Source of the DNA: Candidatus Altimarinota bacterium
GTDB lineage: Bacteria; Patescibacteriota; Gracilibacteria; UBA1369; LOWO2-01-FULL-3
DNA length: 21,842 nucleotides
NCBI GenBank assembly: GCA_029939035.1
Contig: JAOZTS010000006.1
Coordinates: forward strand, 1 to 21,842
Reading direction: 5' to 3'
Shown here: positions 1-7,637 of the stretch, piece after piece
How positions within the stretch are numbered: the stretch's first letter is position 1
How the letters are laid out: each line of letters starts with the position of its first letter
Program-made: the position numbers and the translations under genes
The notes under the pieces: generated by a model
Databases searched by the model: none
The model's input: the letters and a program-made list of their open reading frames with translations, nothing else
What the model was told of the DNA's origin: nothing

Positions 1-174
1 TTGTGGGACAATGTAGTGTTCTTTGTCATCGAAAAATGGATTCTTTTTGCAGTGGATGAATGAATATTTGTTCTTTTTATCGATTTTTAGAAGATTTTCT
101 ATCAGATTTTTCAGATAGTAGTGAACTCCGGCATTTTGGTTGTCGATTGCGTCTGCAAGAATTGTGATGTGCAT
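1..174 (-). CDS. glycosyltransferase, N-terminal fragment (cut by window edge)
   Basis: This is the first 58 codons of a minus-strand gene that runs off the left edge. It begins MHITILADAIDNQNAGVHYY and continues with LKNLIENLL and a stretch ending in IHCKKNPFFDD. A beta strand, then a D-x-x-(N/A)-G-V-x-x-Y loop and an amphipathic helix is the usual start of GT-B fold, family 4 (group 1) glycosyltransferases, where the loop lies near the nucleotide-sugar site. The start at 174 fits because a promoter-like element lies 6 nt upstream and no in-frame alternative begins better. It diverges from the rmlC-like/rmlB pair, which agrees with a role in surface polysaccharide assembly. The catalytic and donor-binding C-terminal half is outside the window, so the family call rests on the N-terminus only and the substrate is unknown. 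Confidence 0.62.
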   Translation of the reverse strand, partial: MHITILADAIDNQNAGVHYYLKNLIENLLKIDKKNKYSFIHCKKNPFFDDKEHYIVPQ

Positions 175-180
175 GGCGTT

Positions 181-209
181 ATTGTGCAGTTTTTCGCTTT
201 TTTATGCAA
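181..209 (-). promoter_or_regulatory. candidate promoter of the glycosyltransferase gene
   Basis: On the minus strand a -35-like TTGCAT (204-209) is followed by a 17-bp spacer and a -10-like CACAAT (181-186). Only 6 nt (AACGCC) separate the -10 from the ATG at 174, so transcription would start at or next to the start codon. The -10 matches the consensus at 4 of 6 bases, so this is a moderate call. Confidence 0.4.
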
Positions 210-216
210 ATTTATG

Positions 217-225
217 TGATATAAT
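217..225 (+). promoter_or_regulatory. extended -10 promoter of the rmlC-like/rmlB pair
   Basis: TG-A-TATAAT at 217-225 is a perfect -10 hexamer with an extended TG dinucleotide. No clear -35 lies 17 bp upstream, as is common for extended -10 promoters. Transcription would start near 232, giving a leader of about 8 nt before the ATG at 241, with no Shine-Dalgarno sequence. Confidence 0.55.
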
Positions 226-240
226 CGTGCTACTTTAAAT

Positions 241-702
241 ATGGTTATGATCGAAGGAGTAAAAGTTAAAAAATTGGTGAAGCATTGTGACGATCGTGGA
301 TTTTTCACGGAGGTTTTGCGTGATGATGAGGGTCTTTTGAGTAAATTTGGTCAGAGCTCATATACGGAGACTCATCCGGGTGTTATCAAGGCGTTTCATT
401 GGCATAAAAAGCAGGATGATTTGTGGTTTGTTCCAAAGGGGATGGCGCAGGTTGTATTGCATGATTTGCGGGAAGATTCTGCTACAAAAGGCGAAACTCA
501 AGTGATATATGCTGGGGAAGATAATCCAGTTTTGATCCTTATTCCAAAAGGAGTTGCTCACGGATACAAAGTGCTTGGAAGTAAATCTGTTGGGCTCTTT
601 TATCATACTACTGAATCTTATAATCCTGATGCTCCGGACGAGGAGAGGATTGATTTTGATGATCCAAGTATTGGGTTTGATTGGGAGACAAAAAATCGTT
701 AA
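241..702 (+). CDS. RmlC-like dTDP-4-dehydrorhamnose 3,5-epimerase family (cupin)
   Basis: The 153-residue product resembles RmlC, which epimerises C3 and C5 of dTDP-4-keto-6-deoxyglucose on the route to dTDP-rhamnose. Family landmarks occur in order: DDRGFFTEVLR (about 18-28), the GVIKAFHWH strand with the expected active-site histidines (about 48-56), FVPKGMAQVVLHDLRE (about 64-79), IPKGVAHGYKVL (about 101-112), and a C-terminal YHTTESYNP...IDFDDPSIGFDW block matching the usual NDP-(D/S)-(L/I)-G-I-x-W ending. It is shorter than typical RmlC (about 180 residues), so it may be one of the short epimerase-like cupins acting on a related sugar. It lies 9 bp upstream of rmlB in one transcript. The ATG at 247 is an alternative start two codons in; neither start has a Shine-Dalgarno sequence. 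rmlA and rmlD are not in the window. Confidence 0.75.
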   Translation: MVMIEGVKVKKLVKHCDDRGFFTEVLRDDEGLLSKFGQSSYTETHPGVIKAFHWHKKQDDLWFVPKGMAQVVLHDLREDSATKGETQVIYAGEDNPVLILIPKGVAHGYKVLGSKSVGLFYHTTESYNPDAPDEERIDFDDPSIGFDWETKNR

Positions 703-711
703 CTTTTTATT

Positions 712-1671
712 ATGAAATTACTTGTAACAGGTGGGGCAGGATTTATTGGGTCGAATTTTATTCGATATATTTTGGAAAAATATCCGGAATACGAAATTAT
801 TAATTTGGATAAGCTGACTTATGCGGGGAATTTGGATAATTTGAAGGATATTGAGGGGAGTGAGCGATATGAATTTGTGAAGGGTGATGTTTGTGATGAG
901 AAAATTGTTGACGAGGTAATGGGACGAGGAGTTGATGCTGTTTTGAATTATGCGGCTGAGTCGCATGTGGATCGGTCTATTACAAGTCCGAAAGATTTTA
1001 TTATGACTGAATTTGTGGGGACTTTTACTTTGTTAGAAGCTGCGAAGAAGCATGGAATAAAAAAATACGTGCAGATTAGTACGGATGAGGTTTATGGCAG
1101 TATTGATGAAGGTGAATTTACTGAGGAAACTCCGTATGCACCGAATAGTCCATATAGTGCTTCGAAGGCTGGTGGAGATCATCTTTGTCGGGCTTATCAT
1201 ATTACTTATGATATGCCGGTGATTGTGACGCATTCTTGCAATGTTTATGGGCCTTATCAGTATCCGGAGAAGATTATCCCGCTTTTCTCAACAAACATTC
1301 TGAGAGGCAAGAAGGTGCCTCTGTATGGTGATGGGAAAAATGTTCGAGAATGGATTTATACAGAAGATCATTGTCGAGCGATTGATACGATTTTGCATAA
1401 AGCAAAGGGTGGTGATGTTTATAATATTGGTTCTGGATATGAAATTTCAAATGTGGAGCTAACAAAGATGGTTTTGGACGAGTTTGGAGTGGGGGATGAA
1501 GCGATTGAATATGTAGATGATCGGCTTGGGCATGATCGTCGTTATGCGATTGATTTCACAAAACTAAAAACCGAGCTTGGGTGGGAGCCAACATATACTT
1601 TTAACGAAGCATTAACTGACACCGTGAAATGGTATCAGGATAATGAGTGGTGGTGGAAAAAACTGATCTAG
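712..1671 (+). CDS. rmlB: dTDP-glucose 4,6-dehydratase
   Basis: A 319-residue extended short-chain dehydrogenase/reductase that converts dTDP-glucose to dTDP-4-keto-6-deoxyglucose using bound NAD+. The NAD-binding TGGAGFIGS is at residues 6-14. The dehydratase-specific catalytic triplet T124-D125-E126 lies in ISTDEVYGS. The active-site Tyr148 and Lys152 lie in YSASK. NVYGPYQYPEKIIPL (about 177-191) and GKNVREWIYTEDH (208-220) are family signatures of sugar-nucleotide binding. Length is slightly below the usual 330-360, but both ends are intact. It follows the RmlC-like gene by 9 bp, so the two are very probably cotranscribed and form part of a deoxysugar pathway for surface glycans. Its TAG stop is 1 bp from the stop of the convergent phosphate transporter gene. 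Confidence 0.93.
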   Translation: MKLLVTGGAGFIGSNFIRYILEKYPEYEIINLDKLTYAGNLDNLKDIEGSERYEFVKGDVCDEKIVDEVMGRGVDAVLNYAAESHVDRSITSPKDFIMTEFVGTFTLLEAAKKHGIKKYVQISTDEVYGSIDEGEFTEETPYAPNSPYSASKAGGDHLCRAYHITYDMPVIVTHSCNVYGPYQYPEKIIPLFSTNILRGKKVPLYGDGKNVREWIYTEDHCRAIDTILHKAKGGDVYNIGSGYEISNVELTKMVLDEFGVGDEAIEYVDDRLGHDRRYAIDFTKLKTELGWEPTYTFNEALTDTVKWYQDNEWWWKKLI

Positions 1672-1672
1672 A

Positions 1673-3190
1673 TTAGATGGCTTCAGTCATTTTTTCATCA
1701 CGTTTTTTGTGGACTTGGGATAATTTGTAGACGATGAGCATTACGGCTATTACCAGCGCTATTAATCCGTAGATTTCTGCCCAATAAAGGACGGAAACTG
1801 TTATTCCTGCAAAAATAAATGCAAATATTCCTGTGATTACCCAGCCTCCTATTACTGTGAATATTCCTGTGAGTCTGGATGGGGCGCAGTCTTTTTTCCA
1901 TGTGTTGTCGGCTAATGCGGTTCCCATTGCTACCATGAAAGTCACGTATGTGGTTGATAATGGTAGCTTGAACGAAGTTGCATATGAAATTACTGCCGCG
2001 GCTACCATGAGATTTACTGCTGCTCGGAGTAGGTCGAATGCGGCTCCGTTTCCGTTGTCGTTGTGAGTCCATCTTCTTTTTACCCATTTTCTACCTCTTT
2101 CTGGGAGAATGAAGGATATGGTTCTGAGCATAAAACCGATAAGTTCTGTGAATTTTCTGACTACGACGTTGCTCTTCCATTGATTTTTTACGTGGTTTTC
2201 GTGGCTCGAAAGATTCAGTGTTGTGTCTGTTACAGTTCGGGCTTTTTTTGAAGTGACTAACGCTATTATCATCACTATTCCTGCTATCAATAAAATCCAT
2301 GTTGGTGTTGGGAGTGATCCTGTGAGGTCAGAGCCGAGATATGCGTGTGTACCGGCTACTGAGACTCCGATGAAGTTTGCTAAATCGTTTCCGGCGAATG
2401 CCATGGCTAGGGATGCGGTTCCGATTAGTACTATTATTTTTAGTAAGTTAACTTTTAGTTTAATTAGGACGAATGAAATTGCTGTAAAGATTGCGAAGAG
2501 GCAGATTAGGATTGTTTGAGTGTTTGATGTGATCCATTCTTTGATGTCGTCGGTCATGAATGATGCGTGTTTACCTCCTTTTATTAGGATGAAGAAAAGT
2601 AAGGCAGTAAGCGCTATTCCGCTCCATATGAAACCCCAGCGTTTGAATTTTTCCTTGTATTCAAATGTGAAAACCAGACGTGAAAAGAATTGGACTACCA
2701 GGCCGGCGACGAAGGCGACTGCAATGCTGAGGAATATTCCTATGATGATTTTCATGGCTGATGCACTGTTGATTACTTGCCATGCTTCTTCGATTCCTCC
2801 CAATTTCCAACAAGCTAGTACAAATGCTGCTCCGAGGAGTTCAAATACTACAGAGACTGTTGTTGATGTTGGTAGGCCGAATGTAGAAAAGAGATCAAGT
2901 AGGATGATTTCTGCAATTGCAACGGATGTGAATAAAATTATGGCTTCGGTTGCCGAGAAATATTCTGGGAAAAAGATTCCTTTACGAGCTACTTCTATGA
3001 TTCCATCTGAAAATGTTGCTCCAATCAAAATACCTATTCCTGCAAAAATCATAATGACAACTCTGCTGCTTACCTTTGCCCCTATTGCGGAGCTTAGGAA
3101 ATTAACGGCATCATTAACAACTCCGACAAATAGATCGCCGAATGCAAGTACGATAAGAGTAACAATGGCTACAAGTTCAAAAGTGCCCAT
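1673..3190 (-). CDS. PiT-family inorganic phosphate transporter
   Basis: A 505-residue, highly hydrophobic membrane protein. PiT carriers import phosphate (often as a metal-phosphate complex) coupled to H+ or Na+. The family's two inverted halves are visible: FVGVVNDAVNFLSSAIG with N26-D27, and FAGNDLANFIGVSVAGTHAY with N268-D269. Each Asn-Asp pair is followed later in its half by the second signature, GLPTSTTVS (105-113) and LPLSTTYVTF near the C-terminus. About ten to twelve membrane spans are evident, with a charged cytoplasmic loop after the second ND motif. The C-terminus is a basic, soluble tail. It lies downstream of and in line with the ATPase operon, 184 bp past subunit D. The start codon sits inside the first copy of a 41-bp tandem repeat. 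Whether H+ or Na+ is the driving ion cannot be read from the sequence. Confidence 0.88.
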   Translation of the reverse strand: MGTFELVAIVTLIVLAFGDLFVGVVNDAVNFLSSAIGAKVSSRVVIMIFAGIGILIGATFSDGIIEVARKGIFFPEYFSATEAIILFTSVAIAEIILLDLFSTFGLPTSTTVSVVFELLGAAFVLACWKLGGIEEAWQVINSASAMKIIIGIFLSIAVAFVAGLVVQFFSRLVFTFEYKEKFKRWGFIWSGIALTALLFFILIKGGKHASFMTDDIKEWITSNTQTILICLFAIFTAISFVLIKLKVNLLKIIVLIGTASLAMAFAGNDLANFIGVSVAGTHAYLGSDLTGSLPTPTWILLIAGIVMIIALVTSKKARTVTDTTLNLSSHENHVKNQWKSNVVVRKFTELIGFMLRTISFILPERGRKWVKRRWTHNDNGNGAAFDLLRAAVNLMVAAAVISYATSFKLPLSTTYVTFMVAMGTALADNTWKKDCAPSRLTGIFTVIGGWVITGIFAFIFAGITVSVLYWAEIYGLIALVIAVMLIVYKLSQVHKKRDEKMTEAI

Positions 3191-3231
3191 AAGAAATTCG
3201 TTAAATAGAAGTTTATGTAAAAAGTGCCCAT
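3169..3231 (-). other. possible 20-codon upstream ORF overlapping the PiT start
   Basis: The second copy of the 41-bp repeat carries a duplicate of the PiT start region (ATG at 3231). Because 41 is not a multiple of three, this ATG opens a different frame, encoding MGTFYINFYLTNFLWALLNL and stopping at TAG (3169-3171), 19 nt inside the PiT gene. It could compete with or couple to PiT translation, or have no function. I see no independent evidence that it is translated. Confidence 0.3.
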
Positions 3232-3269
3232 AAGAAATTCGTTAAATAGAAGTTTATGTAAAAAGTGCC
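3179..3269. repeat. 41-bp tandem duplication across the PiT start codon
   Basis: About 2.2 copies of a 41-bp unit: positions 3181-3221 are repeated exactly at 3222-3262, and the first bases of the unit (AAGTGCC) appear again at 3263. Identity is complete, which suggests a recent slippage or recombination event. The unit includes the PiT start codon and its 5' flank. Confidence 0.95.
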
Positions 3270-3290
3270 TGATATAAAAACCCTTAAAAA

Positions 3291-3304
3291 TTCTTTTAAA
3301 AGAA
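3291..3304. promoter_or_regulatory. 14-bp perfect palindrome upstream of PiT
   Basis: TTCTTTTAAAAGAA is a perfect palindrome lying 101 bp upstream of the PiT start, between subunit D and PiT. It could be an operator, but its AT-only core makes chance occurrence in this composition plausible. Confidence 0.3.
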
Positions 3305-3317
3305 CTCGATAAGGAAC

Positions 3318-3338
3318 TTTATACCTCCACGGTATAAA
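3318..3338. promoter_or_regulatory. 8-bp inverted repeat between ATPase subunit D and PiT
   Basis: TTTATACC and GGTATAAA pair perfectly around a 5-nt loop (TCCAC). In the direction of transcription (minus) no T-run follows, so it is not a standard intrinsic terminator. It may be a protein-binding site, an RNA processing hairpin or a weak 3' end for the ATPase transcript. A 7-bp direct repeat, AAGGAAC, occurs at 3311-3317 and 3356-3362 on either side. Confidence 0.35.
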
Positions 3339-3374
3339 AACTGCTTCTGGTTATCAAGGAACGAGGTGATTCTG

Positions 3375-4016
3375 TTACTGCCGGCTCGCTGCTTCTTGTT
3401 CTTCGATCATCGCTTTGATTCTCATTACTCCCACTATAGTTGATCTTTCTGTTTCAGCAAGTTTCATAGTTATGAACTTGAGAGTTTCTTCGAGATCTGG
3501 GATGAGTTTGTATTCCAAAGCATTTACACGACGTCTAGTTGTTTCTAGTTCCGCTGCCAATCTTTCTGCTTGTTTCTCGATTTCAGCGAGTTTGATTAGT
3601 AGTGGGAATACGTCTTGGAAAGCTGCGAGGGATATGTCTAATTCTCCAGATGTTTGGAGATAACCATAATTTAGGATGTCGCCTTCTTGTTTGATGTCAA
3701 AGTATGGAATGTAAACTGACATTACGTTTTTTGTGCGGACTTCGAGTTCTACTTTTGCTGAAGGGTAGAGGAGAGCTGATTCTAGCATTTCAGGTAGCAT
3801 CATTGATGATGCGAACATGAAGTTTTTGAATGCAGAGCCGAGTTTTTCCTCAACTTCTCGTCTTGATGCTTTTGCTTCACGGATAATTTCCATGAATTGT
3901 TTCATCAATCCGTCTTGTTTGTCTTTTAATAGTTTATGTCCACGTTTAGCTGATTTGAGCCTCTTTTTGAGGTTCAACAGCTCCATTCTGGTTGGTTTGA
4001 CGTCTAGTTTAGCCAT
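3375..4016 (-). CDS. ntpD: A/V-type ATPase subunit D (central rotor stalk)
   Basis: A 213-residue coiled-coil protein. Subunit D forms the rotating shaft that runs through the A3B3 head and couples ATP turnover to the membrane ring. The N-terminal helix carries the family motif KPTRMELLNLKKRLKSAKRG (7-26), followed by LLKDKQDGLM. The C-terminal helix carries TTRRRVNALEYKLIPDLEET and IMRI-like VGVMRIKAMIE, the two antiparallel halves of the shaft. Length is normal for the family (about 200-215). It is the last gene of the operon, 14 bp after the subunit B stop, which is its place in the E. hirae ntp and Thermus operons. No convincing intrinsic terminator follows it. The leader AAATT directly before the ATG has no Shine-Dalgarno sequence. 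Confidence 0.95.
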   Translation of the reverse strand: MAKLDVKPTRMELLNLKKRLKSAKRGHKLLKDKQDGLMKQFMEIIREAKASRREVEEKLGSAFKNFMFASSMMLPEMLESALLYPSAKVELEVRTKNVMSVYIPYFDIKQEGDILNYGYLQTSGELDISLAAFQDVFPLLIKLAEIEKQAERLAAELETTRRRVNALEYKLIPDLEETLKFITMKLAETERSTIVGVMRIKAMIEEQEAASRQ

Positions 4017-4030
4017 AATTTAATTGCGTG

Positions 4031-5398
4031 TTACTTCTTTGGTAAATATTTCTCTATGTGCTCGTCTTTGACACGTTTTAGTTCGTTCTTTGGTAGAGCG
4101 GCCATCATGTCCCAAGCAAGGTTGAGTGTGTCTTCGATTGTACGATCGTCGTATTCATCTTGTGTAATAAATCTGTCTTCGAAATCTTTTGCAAATTTTA
4201 GATATTGAAGATCAATATCTGAAAGTGCTGATTCTCCCAAGATTACTGCCAAATCTCTTACCTCAAGTCCACGTGCAAATGATGCGTACATTTGTCCGAA
4301 TACACCTTCGTGGTCTTCACGTGTAATTTTTCTCGCTGTAGGAGAAAGACGTGATAGAGATGGAAGTACGTTTACTGGTGGGTAAATACCTTCACGGTGT
4401 AATTCACGAGAAAGTACGATTTGTCCTTCAGTAATATATCCTGTTAGATCTGGAATTGGGTGAGTAATGTCATCCTCCGGCATTGTTAGGATTGGAATTT
4501 GCGTAATTGATCCTTTCTTTCCTTTGATACGTCCAGCTCGTTCGTAAAGTGTAGCCAGGTCGGTATATAGATAACCTGGATAACCACGACGTCCTGGGAC
4601 CTCTTTACGTGCGGCAGATACCTCACGTAAGGCTTCACAATAGTTTGTAAGATCAGTAAGGATTACAAGCACGTGCATTCCTTTTTCGAAGGCCAAGTAT
4701 TCCGCAGTAGTAAGAGCTAAACGCGGTGTTGCAATACGTTCTACTACTGGATCGGCTGCTGTGTTGATGAACATCACAGATCTGTTGATCGCTCCTGTTT
4801 TCTTGAATTCATTTGTGAAATATTCCGCTTCTTCAAAAGTTACTCCCATCGCTCCAAAGATTACCGCTGTGTTTGATTCTTCTCCAACTACTTTACATTG
4901 TCTCGCGATTTGTGCCGCTACTTGAGAGTGGGGAAGACCCGCTCCTGAGAAGATTGGCAGTTTTTGTCCACGTACTAGTGTGTTGAGGCAGTCGATTGTT
5001 GAGATTCCTGTTTGATAGAAATCATTTGGAAAGTCTCTTGAGTATGGATTAATCGGTGCTCCGTTGATGTTCAATTTTTCTTCAGGAATAATTTCTGCTC
5101 CACCATCGATTGGTTTACCAGATCCTGAGAAAATTCGTCCTAGCATATCTGGAGAAACACCAATTTCCAGAGGTTTACCTAGGAATTTGGCTTTTGTTCC
5201 TTCAGTTGAGATTCCGCGTGGATTCTCGAACATTTGAACGAGCGCAGTGTCTCTGTTTACTTCGAGAACTTTACCCATTCTCTTGTCTCCATTGGGCAGA
5301 GCCATTTCGACAAGTTCTTCGAATTTTATTCCTTCCACTCCTTCGACTAGAATCAGCGGTCCGGAGATGGACTGTAATGTTTTATATTCTTTTTGCAT
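4031..5398 (-). CDS. ntpB: A/V-type ATPase subunit B (regulatory head subunit)
   Basis: A 455-residue head subunit that alternates with A in the A3B3 hexamer and completes the nucleotide sites at the interfaces. It has the RecA-like fold with a beta-barrel start ([13 protein letters not shown]), but the P-loop is replaced by SGAGLPHS (151-158), which lacks the GKT of an active Walker A. This is the normal, non-catalytic state in B subunits. Further signatures are [13 protein letters not shown], the [20 protein letters not shown] block and NVLPSLSRL, whose Ser-Arg reaches into the A-subunit site. Length is typical (about 455-470). It lies 27 bp after subunit A and 14 bp before D in the same operon. 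No Shine-Dalgarno sequence precedes the ATG; the leader is AT-only for about 12 nt. Confidence 0.97.
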   Translation of the reverse strand: MQKEYKTLQSISGPLILVEGVEGIKFEELVEMALPNGDKRMGKVLEVNRDTALVQMFENPRGISTEGTKAKFLGKPLEIGVSPDMLGRIFSGSGKPIDGGAEIIPEEKLNINGAPINPYSRDFPNDFYQTGISTIDCLNTLVRGQKLPIFSGAGLPHSQVAAQIARQCKVVGEESNTAVIFGAMGVTFEEAEYFTNEFKKTGAINRSVMFINTAADPVVERIATPRLALTTAEYLAFEKGMHVLVILTDLTNYCEALREVSAARKEVPGRRGYPGYLYTDLATLYERAGRIKGKKGSITQIPILTMPEDDITHPIPDLTGYITEGQIVLSRELHREGIYPPVNVLPSLSRLSPTARKITREDHEGVFGQMYASFARGLEVRDLAVILGESALSDIDLQYLKFAKDFEDRFITQDEYDDRTIEDTLNLAWDMMAALPKNELKRVKDEHIEKYLPKK

Positions 5399-5425
5399 GA
5401 TATATGTATTGTTAGTTATTGATAA

Positions 5426-7210
5426 TTAAGCGGCCTCTGCGGCTTGGAATTTTGCTCCATACTCTTGTATAGATTTGATGATATCTTTTTCAAGATCTTC
5501 GTATTTCTCCAATTCTTCTTTTGGAATCTCTTTTGCTTTAACCACTTTTTCCATCACTGGAAGCGCTTTGAAGTCGTCGAACGAGAATCCTTCTTTTGTT
5601 ATTAGAGGAAGAGTCTCATAGTAAACTGTCATGATCATTTTTAGGATCAAATATTGTTTTTTGAGTGGTGTAAATGCGTCTTCTTTGTCGAATGCGTTTT
5701 GGAATAGGAAGTCTTCACGTAGAGATTTTGCAACTTCTAGTACCAATCTTTCTCTTGGTGAAAGCGCGTCTAGACCTACAAGTCTTACGATTTCTTCAAG
5801 TGATGATTCTTGTTGTAGAAGTCCCATTGCTTCACCTCTGATTTTTCCAAAGTCTTCATTAACTTCTTTTTTCCAGTAATCTTTTACGTTGTCTAAATAT
5901 AGCGAGTAACTTGAAAGCCAGTTGATTGCTGGGAAGTGACGCTTGTAAGCTAATTTTGCATCTAGTCCCCAGAATACTTTTGTTACACGAAGTGTGTTTT
6001 GAGTAACTGGTTCTGAAAGGTCTCCACCTGGAGGAGATACAGCTCCAATTACTGTAACTGAACCATTTCTTTTATCTGATCCGAGACAAACTACATTACC
6101 AGCTCTCTCGTAGAATTCTGCTGTTTTTGAACCAAGGTAAGCAGGGTATCCTTCTTCACCTGGCATTTCTTCTAGACGTCCTGACATTTCTCTTAACGCT
6201 TCTGCCCATCTTGATGTTGAGTCCGCCATTAGAGCTACGTTGTATCCCATATCTCTGTAGTATTCAGCGATTGTGATTCCTGTATAAACTGACGCTTCAC
6301 GAGCCGCTACCGGCATGTTTGATGTGTTAGCAATCAGGATTGTACGTTTCATAAGTGGTTCTCCAGTGTTTGGATCTTTCAATTCTGGGAATTCTTGTAG
6401 TACCTCTGTCATCTCGTTACCACGTTCTCCACAACCGATATAAACTATTACTTGAGCATCGCAATATTTTGCTAATGATTGCTGTGTAACTGTTTTTCCA
6501 GCTCCAAATGGACCTGGAATACATCCAGCACCACCTTTTGCGATAGGGAACATAGTATCTAGAATACGAGTTCCGGTTACCATTGGTGTTGTTGGTATGT
6601 TTTTCTTAGCAACAAGTCTTGGTTCACGAATTGACCATCTTTGAACTAATGTAATGTCGTGTGATTTTCCTTCTTCATCTTTTATTACTGCAACTACGTC
6701 TTCGAGTTTGAATGAACCGCTTTTGATTTCTTCTATCTCACCGCTTTTTACATGTGGTGGAACCATGATTTTGTGCTCAATAAGAGTAGTTTCTTGAACT
6801 CCTCCCAAAATGTCTCCTGCTACTACTTTATCTCCTTTTGATGCTGTTGGTTTAAATTCCCAAGCTTTTTCATAATCAAGTCCCGGTACGTCGATACCAC
6901 GCGTGATGTATGGACCTGCTTTTTCTTCTATAAGCTTTAGAGGTCTTTGGATTCCATCGTAGATTGATGTCAGAAGTCCAGGACCGAGCTCAACGGTCAT
7001 AGTTTCTCCTGTACGATAAACGGGGTCTCCTGGACCTATTCCGCCTGTTTCTTCGTAAACCTGTATAGAGGCCTCATCATCGTTTAATTCGATGATTTCT
7101 CCCATTAGTTTTTCGTCAGATACACGTACTACCTCGTACATTTTTGCATCTTTCATTCCATTTGCTATTACTAATGGTCCTGAGACTTTAGTTATTATTC
7201 CTTTTTCCAT
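5426..7210 (-). CDS. ntpA: A/V-type ATPase catalytic subunit A
   Basis: A 594-residue catalytic subunit that hydrolyses or makes ATP in the soluble head. The N-terminal barrel ([12 protein letters not shown]) is followed by the non-homologous insert found only in A subunits (about 110-190, including [10 protein letters not shown] and [10 protein letters not shown]). The Walker A is GPFGAGKT at 233-240. The catalytic glutamate is in GCGERGNEM (259-267). [31 protein letters not shown] (329 onward) is the diagnostic Walker B/switch block. Length matches the family (about 580-600). It is preceded by subunit F and followed by B, with 27-bp gaps on both sides, as in the ntp operon. All catalytic residues expected by eye are present. 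It could run as a pump or a synthase; the sequence does not decide this. Confidence 0.98.
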   Translation of the reverse strand: MEKGIITKVSGPLVIANGMKDAKMYEVVRVSDEKLMGEIIELNDDEASIQVYEETGGIGPGDPVYRTGETMTVELGPGLLTSIYDGIQRPLKLIEEKAGPYITRGIDVPGLDYEKAWEFKPTASKGDKVVAGDILGGVQETTLIEHKIMVPPHVKSGEIEEIKSGSFKLEDVVAVIKDEEGKSHDITLVQRWSIREPRLVAKKNIPTTPMVTGTRILDTMFPIAKGGAGCIPGPFGAGKTVTQQSLAKYCDAQVIVYIGCGERGNEMTEVLQEFPELKDPNTGEPLMKRTILIANTSNMPVAAREASVYTGITIAEYYRDMGYNVALMADSTSRWAEALREMSGRLEEMPGEEGYPAYLGSKTAEFYERAGNVVCLGSDKRNGSVTVIGAVSPPGGDLSEPVTQNTLRVTKVFWGLDAKLAYKRHFPAINWLSSYSLYLDNVKDYWKKEVNEDFGKIRGEAMGLLQQESSLEEIVRLVGLDALSPRERLVLEVAKSLREDFLFQNAFDKEDAFTPLKKQYLILKMIMTVYYETLPLITKEGFSFDDFKALPVMEKVVKAKEIPKEELEKYEDLEKDIIKSIQEYGAKFQAAEAA

Positions 7211-7237
7211 GATTATAAATAGTTAATTATTGATATG

Positions 7238-7597
7238 TTATTTGTCGCCAAAAATGTCTGATCCAACTGCTTGTTCGACCATTTTCCCGATTCTTTTAAG
7301 GCTGTAACCTGTAGTGCCTTTAGTTCCAGGAACTGGGACGATCGCAGGAAGTGCGTTTTGGCTTAGTTTTTTGTAATCTGCGTCTTCTATGCCAGTCATT
7401 AGATCTTCAATAACGAAGATGATTGCATAGAGAGGTTTTGTCTCACCGCTTTTTTCGTCTGTAACTACTTCTTTTTTGAGTTCAAATAGAACTTTTACTG
7501 CTTCTTCTGTGTCCAAGGCATTATAGGTCTTTAAGCCTAGGGCTTTGAAACCAAGAATTGTGTCTTTTGGTCCTACGATTGCGATTTGATGTTTCAT
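7238..7597 (-). CDS. A/V-type ATPase subunit F (central stalk; NtpG of E. hirae)
   Basis: A 119-residue protein that binds subunit D in the rotor and tunes ATPase activity. It begins with the CheY-like strand and loop IAIVGPKDTILGFKALGLKTY (5-25), where G-x-x-D-x-x-x-G-F is typical, then the central strand YAIIFVIEDL (57-66), and the C-terminal LPAIVPVPGTKGTTGYSLKRIGKMVEQAVGSDIF block seen across the family (usually LPAIIPIPG...VE+AVGADIF). A charged insert (VTDEKSGETKP, about 45-55) sits between them. Length is slightly over the usual 100-110. It is separated from subunit C by 40 bp that hold a GC-rich hairpin, the longest gap but one in the operon, and lies 27 bp before subunit A. Naming differs between systems: this is F in Thermus and archaea, G in E. 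hirae. Confidence 0.92.
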   Translation of the reverse strand: MKHQIAIVGPKDTILGFKALGLKTYNALDTEEAVKVLFELKKEVVTDEKSGETKPLYAIIFVIEDLMTGIEDADYKKLSQNALPAIVPVPGTKGTTGYSLKRIGKMVEQAVGSDIFGDK

Positions 7598-7614
7598 GTT
7601 TTGTTGTTAGTGTG

Positions 7615-7635
7615 CGCGTTCGCTACGCTGACGCG
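7615..7635. repeat. GC-rich hairpin between ATPase subunits C and F
   Basis: CGCGT (7615-7619) and ACGCG (7631-7635) pair around an 11-nt loop, with further G-U pairs possible outside. The stretch from about 7612 to 7637 is mostly G and C inside a very AT-rich operon. No T-run follows in the direction of transcription, so it is not an intrinsic terminator. It may be an RNA processing or stabilising hairpin, or a short mobile palindromic repeat. Confidence 0.5.
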
Positions 7636-7637
7636 TG

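Noticed and set aside
2520..3233. Long plus-strand open frame opposite the PiT gene
   Set aside because: It is the shadow of the real minus-strand gene, which has clear PiT signatures and hydrophobic spans; the opposite-strand product shows no recognisable motif.
4881..4950. Loss of the P-loop in ATPase subunit B read as a defect
   Set aside because: B subunits of A/V-type ATPases normally lack the Walker A motif; this is the family's usual state.
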